Shown: positions 44,113 to 52,167 of the stretch, one piece after another | Layout: every line of letters starts with the position of its first letter | Position numbering within the stretch: position 1 is the first letter of the stretch | Assembly: GCA_963699805.1 (NCBI GenBank) | Contig: CAVOVH010000005.1 | Location: forward strand, 1,054,001-1,118,000 | Length of the DNA: 64,000 nucleotides | DNA from: JAGTVG01 sp963699805 | GTDB lineage: Bacteria; Bacteroidota; Bacteroidia; Cytophagales; Cyclobacteriaceae | Direction of reading: 5' to 3' | The notes under the pieces: model-generated | Database searches by the model: none | What the model saw: the letters and a program-made list of their open reading frames with translations, nothing else | What the model was told of the DNA's origin: nothing | Position numbers and translations under genes: made by a program

Positions 44113-47100
44113 ATGCCAGGATTTGAAAAAATATTGGTTTACAAAAGTGCGATTAAGATAATTCTCGTTTCTTTGGCCCTGTCCTCCTGTCAGTCTCTTT
44201 TTGATCACACAGGGGATCAGTTGTTTACTTCTCTCGATACGGCCGACACAAAGGTTGTTTTTATCAACCAGCTTGAATACAAAGAGAAATTCAATATTTA
44301 CAGGTACAGGAATTTTTACAATGGTGGCGGAGTGGCACTCGGGGATATAGATCATGATGGATTGATCGATATCTATTTTACATCCAATATGCATCAAAAC
44401 AGGCTGTATCGTAATCTGGGAAATTTCCATTTTCAGGATATTACCGAGCAGGCGGGTGTTGGGGGCAACCGGTCGTGGTCGACCGGGGTAAGCATGGCAG
44501 ATGTGAATGGGGATGGTTGGCTGGATATATACGTATGTAATTCAGGGGATATACAGGGAGACAATAAGCAGAATGAACTATTTATTAACCGGGGTGATCT
44601 GACCTTTTCCGAGGAGGCGGAAGCCTATGGAATTGCTGATCAGGGTTTTTCCACGCATGGTGCTTTTTTTGATTACGACAGAGACGGTGATCTGGACCTT
44701 TACCTGCTGAACAATTCCTACCAGGCCATTGGAAGTTTTGACCTAAAACAGGACCTGAGGAATATACGTGATGAGGAAGGATGTGATAAATTATTCCGGA
44801 ATGATGGTCAGATCTTTACGGACGTCAGTGTATCGGCTGGCATCTATGGTTCGGTAATTGGCTTTGGGCTGGGTGTAACCGTCGGGGACATTGATCAGGA
44901 TGGCTGGATGGATATTTATGTTTCCAATGATTTTTTTGAAAAAGATTATATCTATTTGAACAATCATGATGGCACATTCACGGAAAACCTGGAAAAGATG
45001 ATGCCATCCATCAGCGCGGCTTCCATGGGAGCCGATATGGCGGATATCAACAATGATGGGTATCCGGAGATATTCGCTACCGATATGATCCCTGAACCGG
45101 ATTATCGGTTGAAGACAAAAACCACTTTTGATTCATGGGATAATTACCAGTTCCGGGTAAAAAATGGGTATTACCATCAGTTTACACGCAATATGCTTCA
45201 GCTAAACAACCAGGATGAAACCTTCAGTGAAATTGGAAGACTTGCAGGAGTCTATGCCACCGACTGGAGCTGGGGGGCATTGATTTTCGACATGGATAAT
45301 GATGGGCTGAAAGATCTTTTCGTCGCAAACGGGATCTATCAGGACCTCACCGATCAGGATTATATTCAATACTTTTCTGACGTACGGGTGATGAGAAGCA
45401 TCGTAATGGAAAAGAATGTGGATTTTCAGAGGTTGATAGACGCCATTCCTTCCGAGAAAATCCCCAATTATGCTTTCCGGAATGAGGGAGGATATCATTT
45501 CGAAAATGTGGCAGATGCCTGGGGACTGGCAGCGCCAAGCCACTCAAATGGATCGGCGTATGGTGATCTTGACAATGATGGTGACCTTGACATTGTCGTT
45601 AACAATGTGAATATGCCTGCTTTTATACTGCGGAATAACTCCATTGAGAAACACCCGGATAACCACTATTTAAAAATTATCCTCCATGGAGAAGGGAAAA
45701 ATACATACGCGTTTGGCTCAAAAATCAAAGTTAAATATAAAAATGAAATCAGCTATATCGAACAAATGCCCATCCGCGGTTTTCAGTCAAGTGTGGACCC
45801 AAGACCGAATTTTGGCCTCGGTAATACGTGTAGGGTTGATACGTTGATCGTGGAATGGCCGGATGGCAAAGTAACCATGTTAACCCAGGTTGACGCAGAC
45901 CAGACGATTACCCTAAACCAGTTGGAAGCCGGATTTTCATCCATGGATCTGGTTAAGAGCAAAAATCACCCCAATGTTTTGTTTCAGGAGATTTTAGAAA
46001 ATAAACCGATTGATTTCATCCATCAGGAAAATGATTTTAATGATTTTAACCGGGATAAACTGATCAATCATATGATATCCAGGGAAGGGCCCCGAATTGC
46101 CAAAGCCGATGTGAATGCAGATGGAATGGAGGATATCTTCATTGGAGGCGCAAAGGATAGAGCGGGTGCTTTGTATATTCAAATGAAGGATGGATCATTC
46201 ATTCCGACAAACAGAGAGGTATTTGAAGCAGATAAAACATGTGAAGACACTGACGCTGCCTTTTTTGATGCCGACCAGGATGGGGATGTGGATCTGTATG
46301 TGACAAGCGGTGGATACGAATTTTCCTCCAGTTCGACGGCTTTGATTGATCGATTGTATCTGAATGATGGGAATGGTAACCTCAGCAGATCAGATCAGAT
46401 TCTGCCAGCCGGAAAATTTGAAAGTACTTCCTGCGTTCGGCCTGCGGATTTCGATGAAGATGGTGATATTGAATTATTTGTTGGAGTCCGGCTAAAACCA
46501 TTCTTATATGGCATGCCCACCAGTAGTTATGTACTTGAAAACGATGGTCTTGGAAGATTTTCTGATATTTCGGATGAAATTGCACCTGGCCTGAAGGACA
46601 TAGGAATGATCACGGATATGGTCTGGGCTGATATCGATGATGATCATGACCTGGACATGGTCATCGTGGGAGAATGGATGCCCATTACCATCTTTCAGAA
46701 TAATCATGGCCAGTTCGAAAATATCACCGAAAAAGCAGGTTTGGGAAAATCAAATGGATGGTGGAACCGGATTCAAGCAGGTGACCTTGATCAGGATGGC
46801 GATACGGACCTGGTAGCAGGAAATCATGGCTGGAACTCAAGATTCAAGGCCTCTCAGGAAAAACCGGTTACCATGTATGTGAATGATTATGATATGAACG
46901 GTTCGGTGGAGCAGGTAATCTGTATGTACAATGGAAATGGGTCATATCCCGTGGCACTCAAACACGATCTGGTAAATCAAATTCCTTTCCTGGCAGAAAA
47001 GTATCCCAGATATGAAGATTATGTCGAACAGACCATCACAGATATTTTCAGCTCGGATCAGTTGAAACGGGCGGTTGTATTAGAAGCCTTCCAGCTGGCT

Positions 47101-47457
47101 AATTCTGCCATTCTGAATCATGGAGATGGTACTTTTGAAGTGAAACCCTTACCTGTGGAAGCTCAGTTTTCTCCCGTTTATGCCATCGATCTTGAAGATG
47201 TTGACCGTGACGGGGTCCCGGATATTCTTATGGGAGGCAATTTTTATGCCGTCAAACCTGAAATCGGAAGGTATGATGCCAGTTATGGTTCATTTTTAAA
47301 GGGAAATGGAAAAGGATCATTTACATGGATCCCCCCCGGAAAATCTGGTTTCAGACTGAATGGAGAGATCCGGGATCTGATCAGCCTGGATATGGGAACA
47401 GGTAAGTTAATGATTGTGGCAAGAAATAACAGCCCCCTGCAAATCTTTAAATATTAA
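44113..47457 (+). CDS. Giant VCBS/FG-GAP double-propeller lipoprotein with ASPIC/UnbV domain (copy 2)
   Basis: This paralogue of copy 1 is 1,114 residues long. The signal peptide ends in LSSC (lipid Cys 26). Again fourteen D-rich calcium loops occur in two sets of seven (DIDHDGLIDIY through DLDNDGDLDIV, then DVNADGMEDIF through DVDRDGVPDIL), separated by the ASPIC/UnbV domain near residue 533 (AFGSKIKVKYKNE, RGFQSSVDPRPNFGLG, VDTLIVEWPDGK). Conserved patches such as NFYNGGGVALGD, ATDWSWGALIFDMDNDGLKD and SSSSTALIDRLYLNDG are nearly the same in copies 1 and 2, so the pair looks like a tandem duplication. The GH32 gene starts 11 bases after its stop. Confidence 0.88.
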   Translation: MPGFEKILVYKSAIKIILVSLALSSCQSLFDHTGDQLFTSLDTADTKVVFINQLEYKEKFNIYRYRNFYNGGGVALGDIDHDGLIDIYFTSNMHQNRLYRNLGNFHFQDITEQAGVGGNRSWSTGVSMADVNGDGWLDIYVCNSGDIQGDNKQNELFINRGDLTFSEEAEAYGIADQGFSTHGAFFDYDRDGDLDLYLLNNSYQAIGSFDLKQDLRNIRDEEGCDKLFRNDGQIFTDVSVSAGIYGSVIGFGLGVTVGDIDQDGWMDIYVSNDFFEKDYIYLNNHDGTFTENLEKMMPSISAASMGADMADINNDGYPEIFATDMIPEPDYRLKTKTTFDSWDNYQFRVKNGYYHQFTRNMLQLNNQDETFSEIGRLAGVYATDWSWGALIFDMDNDGLKDLFVANGIYQDLTDQDYIQYFSDVRVMRSIVMEKNVDFQRLIDAIPSEKIPNYAFRNEGGYHFENVADAWGLAAPSHSNGSAYGDLDNDGDLDIVVNNVNMPAFILRNNSIEKHPDNHYLKIILHGEGKNTYAFGSKIKVKYKNEISYIEQMPIRGFQSSVDPRPNFGLGNTCRVDTLIVEWPDGKVTMLTQVDADQTITLNQLEAGFSSMDLVKSKNHPNVLFQEILENKPIDFIHQENDFNDFNRDKLINHMISREGPRIAKADVNADGMEDIFIGGAKDRAGALYIQMKDGSFIPTNREVFEADKTCEDTDAAFFDADQDGDVDLYVTSGGYEFSSSSTALIDRLYLNDGNGNLSRSDQILPAGKFESTSCVRPADFDEDGDIELFVGVRLKPFLYGMPTSSYVLENDGLGRFSDISDEIAPGLKDIGMITDMVWADIDDDHDLDMVIVGEWMPITIFQNNHGQFENITEKAGLGKSNGWWNRIQAGDLDQDGDTDLVAGNHGWNSRFKASQEKPVTMYVNDYDMNGSVEQVICMYNGNGSYPVALKHDLVNQIPFLAEKYPRYEDYVEQTITDIFSSDQLKRAVVLEAFQLANSAILNHGDGTFEVKPLPVEAQFSPVYAIDLEDVDRDGVPDILMGGNFYAVKPEIGRYDASYGSFLKGNGKGSFTWIPPGKSGFRLNGEIRDLISLDMGTGKLMIVARNNSPLQIFKY

Positions 47458-47468
47458 CGCTTAAAAAA

Positions 47469-49022
47469 ATGATTAATAAAAACAGATTACTATGGCTGTT
47501 TCTCTTTATTCTATGGTTTTCCTGTTCAAAAGGAAAAAAAGAGAAACAGGCCCAGGAACGGCAGGGAAATCAAACCGTGATTCAGGAGGAGTTGGAGAGA
47601 TTCCGTCCGGTGTTTCACTTTACTCCAAACGAAAATTGGACGAACGATCCCAATGGACTGGTACAGTATAATGGCAAATATCATTTGTTTTACCAATATA
47701 ATCCCTATGGGATACAATGGGGTCATATGAGTTGGGGACATGCTACCAGCGAAGACCTGATCCACTGGCAACATCAGCCGGTGGCCATCTACGAGGAAGG
47801 GAATGAAATGATTTTTTCAGGTAGTGTGGTAGTTGATAAACAGAATACAAGCGGGTTATGTACCAACGATGAAGGATGCCTTGTTGCGATCTATACCTCT
47901 CATATGGATGGAAATGCACAATACCAGAGCCTGGCGTTCAGTAACGATGAAGGGAAATCCTGGGCAAAATATCAGGGAAATCCGGTATTGGATATCGGCC
48001 TGAAAGATTTCCGGGATCCCAAGGTATTCTGGTACGAATCCGGACAAAAATGGGTGATGGTGGTCAGCGTGCCCCATGAATACAAGGTGCAGTTTTATCA
48101 ATCCCGGAATCTGATCGACTGGGGACTTACCGGGGAATTCGGGAACCAGGGAGATGTAACCAAAATCTGGGAATGCCCTGACCTGATCCGGGTAAGGAAG
48201 CAAGATACGGAAGATTATAAATGGGTACTGGTCATCTCTTCGGGTAGCAATTATGGCGACTTTACAGGGATGCAATATTTTGTCGGCGATTTTGATGGAG
48301 GGAAATTCATTCCGGATATACCATCGGAAAAGCCAAATTGGGTCGATTATGGGAAGGATTTTTACGCCGCGGTTACCTATAATCATCTCCCGGAAGGAAT
48401 GAATCCTGTTCTGGTTGGATGGGTGAATAACTGGAGATATGCTAACAGCATTCCTACGGATCCTTGGAGAGGGATGATGTCAATCCCTAGGGAGCTTACC
48501 CTGCGTGAGGAAAATGACGGATACAGCTTAATTCAAAAGCCGGTTGTATCCTTTTATGAATATATCACTTCGGGAAGGAAATATGAATTTCAGGATTATG
48601 AAATTCAACTAAATGATCAGCTGCTTCATGAAATTTCAGCCGGATCTTACTTGCTACAGGTTGAATTTGAAAATACGAATGCCGCTGAATTCGGGATCGA
48701 CCTGTTAATGAATGATCAAAATAAAACCAGGATCGGATATGACATGAAAGAAGGATCCCTGTATATTAACCGGGAGGAATCAGGGAATGTTGAATTCAAT
48801 GAGGTTTTTGCCAGCATCGAATCGGCTCCTTTAGCTCTTGAAAATGGCCGTCTGAAATTGGATATTCTGGTGGATCAATCAGTCATTGAGGTGTTTGCCT
48901 CAGATGGATACCGTGTGATCACAGACCAGGTTTTCCCGGGACAAGGTCAGGAGGGCCTGCAACTGTATTCTCAGGGTGGGAAAACCCGCGTGGTCAATCT
49001 GGCATTGTACAAGGTGAGATAA
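47469..49022 (+). CDS. GH32 fructan hydrolase (levanase/exo-inulinase type), lipoprotein
   Basis: This GH32 enzyme cleaves beta-fructosidic bonds of levan, inulin or sucrose by a retaining mechanism. All three catalytic motifs are intact: nucleophile Asp60 in WTNDPNG, the transition-state stabiliser Asp183 in FRDPKV, and acid/base Glu235 in WECPDL. A five-bladed propeller is followed by a C-terminal beta-sandwich (DQSVIEVFASDGYRVITDQVFP). The signal peptide ends in WFSC (lipid Cys 19), so it is a cell-surface or periplasm-facing lipoprotein, typical for exo-acting enzymes of fructan loci. Length is 517 residues. It is the last gene of the operon with the two propeller lipoproteins and gives the locus its likely substrate. 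Confidence 0.95.
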   Translation: MINKNRLLWLFLFILWFSCSKGKKEKQAQERQGNQTVIQEELERFRPVFHFTPNENWTNDPNGLVQYNGKYHLFYQYNPYGIQWGHMSWGHATSEDLIHWQHQPVAIYEEGNEMIFSGSVVVDKQNTSGLCTNDEGCLVAIYTSHMDGNAQYQSLAFSNDEGKSWAKYQGNPVLDIGLKDFRDPKVFWYESGQKWVMVVSVPHEYKVQFYQSRNLIDWGLTGEFGNQGDVTKIWECPDLIRVRKQDTEDYKWVLVISSGSNYGDFTGMQYFVGDFDGGKFIPDIPSEKPNWVDYGKDFYAAVTYNHLPEGMNPVLVGWVNNWRYANSIPTDPWRGMMSIPRELTLREENDGYSLIQKPVVSFYEYITSGRKYEFQDYEIQLNDQLLHEISAGSYLLQVEFENTNAAEFGIDLLMNDQNKTRIGYDMKEGSLYINREESGNVEFNEVFASIESAPLALENGRLKLDILVDQSVIEVFASDGYRVITDQVFPGQGQEGLQLYSQGGKTRVVNLALYKVR

Positions 49023-49206
49023 CTTATCATTAACAGGTCCCAAGATCCTGATTAATCGGCACCATTCCCTAACCGGTGATATGGCGTAATATATGACCTC
49101 GTCCTTTACTTTATTCTCGGCATGTAAGGATCAGTTAATATTACGGGAATGGGTCAATTACCAGATTTCCACATTTTCCTGGACCACAGAATTGAGGTGC
49201 GGATTT

Positions 49207-49286
49207 GCCTGTTTACGAGTATGCCAATCTACTGATCTACCGTTCTGCCTATTTCCCGCTCCTCCAGTTCCTCGGTTTCCGATACT
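49207..49286. repeat. Degenerate 8-bp-period tract
   Basis: Units such as GCCAATCT, ACTGATCT, ACCGTTCT and GCCTATTT follow in an 8-base phase and then decay (CCCGCTCC, TCCAGTTC, CTCGGTTT). It lies in the convergent gap between the GH32 gene and the MG2-type gene, where no gene was found. The pattern is weaker than the tracts around kdnB. Confidence 0.4.
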
Positions 49287-49313
49287 TTAGAAAATGCTTC
49301 AATTCATATCCTT

Positions 49314-51044
49314 TCACGGATGGACTTCGATCAATCTTTGTGCTGAGAAAGGCCGGCCTGAAGCATCTGCGCCTTCAATATGAATCAGATATTTCCCCGA
49401 TACATCATTGGCCCGGAATTTTATCTGAAACCTGTTGGAGGTATCAAGCTGTATAGAAGGGGCCCAATAGATCACGGGATTGAATTCCGGTATATCCGGT
49501 GAATAGGGAGTTGGATCAACCGGATTGTTTTCATTGTTTAAAGATTGAGCTAATCCTTGAATCATCAAATTGTTCGGTTGACTCCTGAAATAATCGATTA
49601 AATAGTTGTTCTTCGTGTATACCGTAATGATCCCACCCTGTATCATGATGGGATCAAAGTTTTTTAAAATAGATTGATTGGTATTGTAAATATCGATCCT
49701 GTCAAGCTGGTTGAAAGGAATATTATAAACCAGGGAATCACTGAAGCTGAAATATCCATCCACCATCATCCAGGGAGGTTTCATGAAAAATTTTCTGGTT
49801 TCACCATTGTTCAATAAGATTTTTCTTTGATCGTTTTCTTTAATATTGGATGTGTTGATGACAGCCTCCCTTAAAAAATCCTCCACATTCTTGAGCAGTT
49901 GGTATTTCTCCATCTGATAAGACCTGTCAGGTTTAAATGGCAAGTAGTGCGATTCATGGTATCTTGAAGTATCAATATCGGACTTCCTGTACAATTCCTG
50001 TATTTTGCGTCGTAGTCCACTATAATAAATATAATGGTTGATTTGATTCATATCGGTAATCTGCGCTTCATCGGTTTTCGTGGGCAGGGATTCAGATATC
50101 TTTTTAATATGGATCCTACTTACAGGTGACTGATAGGGATTCAGATTGATGATCTGCAGGCTGCGGATCCCCTTAAAAAGAGGCATATCAAAAGAAAATT
50201 TACCCTCCACACTTATCAACCGGGTGAATTTCGATTGCCCGATATCATATATCGACAGGACCCTGGAAGATATTGGCAATCTGGTATCCGGATCCCATAT
50301 TGTACCTTCAATATGGATCAATTTTTCAGGTTCATATAATAACTCATTTTTCAGTGTTGGGTCGATATTTAATTTTCTGTACCAGGTATGAATGAATTCC
50401 AGATCCTGTAATCCACACAGGCCTAGATCGAGTACGGCTATGGAAAGATTGGGAACACCTTCTCCCTGCCGGACATTCATTAATTCGAATTCTAGGTAAA
50501 CAGAATCGCGTGTATGAATGGAAGCCTGATTTAACAGGGAAATTTTATGGAAATTTTGATCAGGACCGGCCGAATCCCGGGAAAGATTATTCTCCGGGAT
50601 GGATAAAGCAGGGCTGGTAAGATTGTCAAAATCATTGAACACAGAAACCGATTTATAAAAATTAAAATCCTCCCTAAAGTTTGAATTCCATGCACTGTAG
50701 ATGCGTAATAGATAGGTCCCGTTCTTCAAAGTGAGTGGAATCTCAAAAGATCCGGATGCCGTATTATTCTCGATTTTAAGTAATTCTTCTCGTATGATCT
50801 CACCGGTAGCACTTACGAAATCGGCATGGACCAGCTCAGATAGGGATTCATTTTCGTTAAAGATGTATATTTTGAAATTCAGAATCTCCCCTGTGACATA
50901 AAAACTTTTATCTGTATGTGCATAGAGGCGATCCGGATCCAGTTTCTGGGCCAACCCAGGCTCAAGATTCAGAACGAACAGAAAAAACAGCACCCATCTC
51001 ATGAAATCATTCTTTATACGGAATATGTTGCGAATCTGTATCAT
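49314..51044 (-). CDS. MG2-type macroglobulin-like exported protein
   Basis: A signal peptide (MRWVLFFLFVLNLEPGLAQ within the N-terminus) is followed by DRLYAHTDKSFYVTGEILNFKIYIF, the macroglobulin MG2-like start common to a Bacteroidota family annotated as carboxypeptidase-regulatory or TonB-plug-like. Further beta-sandwich segments run to the end block NPVIYWAPSIQLDTSNRF with GKYLIHIEGADASGRP, typical for this family. It lacks a thioester motif and most later domains of alpha-2-macroglobulin. The longest frame begins with TTG at 51062 and overlaps the previous gene; ATG at 51044 leaves a 5-base gap, so I chose it. It is third in the receptor-DUF4249-MG2 operon; a role as envelope partner of the receptor is inferred. 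Confidence 0.75.
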   Translation of the reverse strand: MIQIRNIFRIKNDFMRWVLFFLFVLNLEPGLAQKLDPDRLYAHTDKSFYVTGEILNFKIYIFNENESLSELVHADFVSATGEIIREELLKIENNTASGSFEIPLTLKNGTYLLRIYSAWNSNFREDFNFYKSVSVFNDFDNLTSPALSIPENNLSRDSAGPDQNFHKISLLNQASIHTRDSVYLEFELMNVRQGEGVPNLSIAVLDLGLCGLQDLEFIHTWYRKLNIDPTLKNELLYEPEKLIHIEGTIWDPDTRLPISSRVLSIYDIGQSKFTRLISVEGKFSFDMPLFKGIRSLQIINLNPYQSPVSRIHIKKISESLPTKTDEAQITDMNQINHYIYYSGLRRKIQELYRKSDIDTSRYHESHYLPFKPDRSYQMEKYQLLKNVEDFLREAVINTSNIKENDQRKILLNNGETRKFFMKPPWMMVDGYFSFSDSLVYNIPFNQLDRIDIYNTNQSILKNFDPIMIQGGIITVYTKNNYLIDYFRSQPNNLMIQGLAQSLNNENNPVDPTPYSPDIPEFNPVIYWAPSIQLDTSNRFQIKFRANDVSGKYLIHIEGADASGRPFSAQRLIEVHP

Positions 51045-51049
51045 TTTAT

Positions 51050-52162
51050 TTATTCCCCCCAATAATGAGGCCGTGTGGTGGTGGCATCATCTAGGTTGTA
51101 CAAACAATTACAACATGCCGGGTCATTAAAGGCCTGATATAAATAAAGATCATTGCATCGGTCGTAAATGTACATGGGCTTGAAAAAGGAATAATTGGTC
51201 CAGGTACGTATCGTGTCCACTGCCGAAACCTCAAAATATCCGAGAACCAGTTCCCCGGGATCATTCACATTATATACATTCCCTCTGATAGGAGCGGGAG
51301 GCGTATCGAAAATACTGCCGGTTGGAAAGGCGATTTTTTTTACGGTTTCCCAGTATTGATAGGTTTCTTCCGTTATGGAAAACTGACCGACATTATAAAA
51401 ATGTTTTTCATAAAACTGCCAGAAAGGTTCAATGTAAATCCTGCCGACCTCAAAATCCCGCAATGGCTGATCATCCAGGTTTTCACTTGAAAATATATTT
51501 ATCTGTTCCGGGTTGACGGGCTGTTCAACGTAACAGACTTTTGGGTAAACCAGAGGATGGCATTGAACTTCCGTCAGGGAATAAACATGATTGGATCTCC
51601 AGATAAAATAATAAGGCTGATTGTTTTCTTTGATAGGCGTATTGATTTGAATTTTCAATTGATTTTTTTCAATGACCGTGCCTGATTCAGTGATCTCATT
51701 CACAATCTCCCGTTCCACATATAAAGAATCCGGCTTTAAGATACCAGGCATGGTTTGAGGATGCGAATGATACACTTTTCCGTTCTTGAGTTGGATCTCA
51801 ATAAAGTAGGCCGTTCCCGGGTTTCTTTCAATTTGATTTCCATACAAATAATAAACGCCCTTTTCACTCTCCACATAATCTTCATAATTTCCATATTCAT
51901 CATATAATCTGACCTTCGCCTGCATAACTTTTGGCGGCGATAAGCTGCCATAATAGGTCGAATAATTCAGGTTCAGTTTATGAATGGTATTCTTTTGTGT
52001 AATGATACCATCTACTACCAGGTATCTTTCATCCGATGGACTTACATAATCAAATTTTTCGATGCAGGAATTGATGATAAACACGGGAAGTCCGGTGACG
52101 ATCAAAAAAGTGATGGTAACTTTAAATGATAGGGATCTCACGGTTCCATTCAATCTTTTCAT
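51050..52162 (-). CDS. DUF4249 lipoprotein
   Basis: The protein has 370 residues. The signal peptide ends in INSC (lipid Cys 33 from the chosen ATG). The DUF4249 pattern is clear: YLVVDGIITQKNTIHKLNLNYS, a KVRLYDEYGN strand, NPGTAYFIEIQLKNGKVY, and a C-terminal cluster CCNCLYNLDDATTTRPHYW. Proteins of this family almost always sit next to a TonB-dependent receptor with an STN/carboxypeptidase-like front, as here. The longest frame begins with TTG at 52171; ATG at 52162 gives the same 5-base spacing seen for the next gene, so it is preferred. Function is unknown; it is probably a surface or periplasmic-face accessory lipoprotein of the receptor. Confidence 0.87.
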   Translation of the reverse strand: MKRLNGTVRSLSFKVTITFLIVTGLPVFIINSCIEKFDYVSPSDERYLVVDGIITQKNTIHKLNLNYSTYYGSLSPPKVMQAKVRLYDEYGNYEDYVESEKGVYYLYGNQIERNPGTAYFIEIQLKNGKVYHSHPQTMPGILKPDSLYVEREIVNEITESGTVIEKNQLKIQINTPIKENNQPYYFIWRSNHVYSLTEVQCHPLVYPKVCYVEQPVNPEQINIFSSENLDDQPLRDFEVGRIYIEPFWQFYEKHFYNVGQFSITEETYQYWETVKKIAFPTGSIFDTPPAPIRGNVYNVNDPGELVLGYFEVSAVDTIRTWTNYSFFKPMYIYDRCNDLYLYQAFNDPACCNCLYNLDDATTTRPHYWGE

Positions 52163-52167
52163 AATGA

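Noticed and set aside
47856..48386. A 176-codon open frame antisense to the GH32 gene
   Set aside because: It covers the catalytic part of GH32 and has no start context or recognisable domain.
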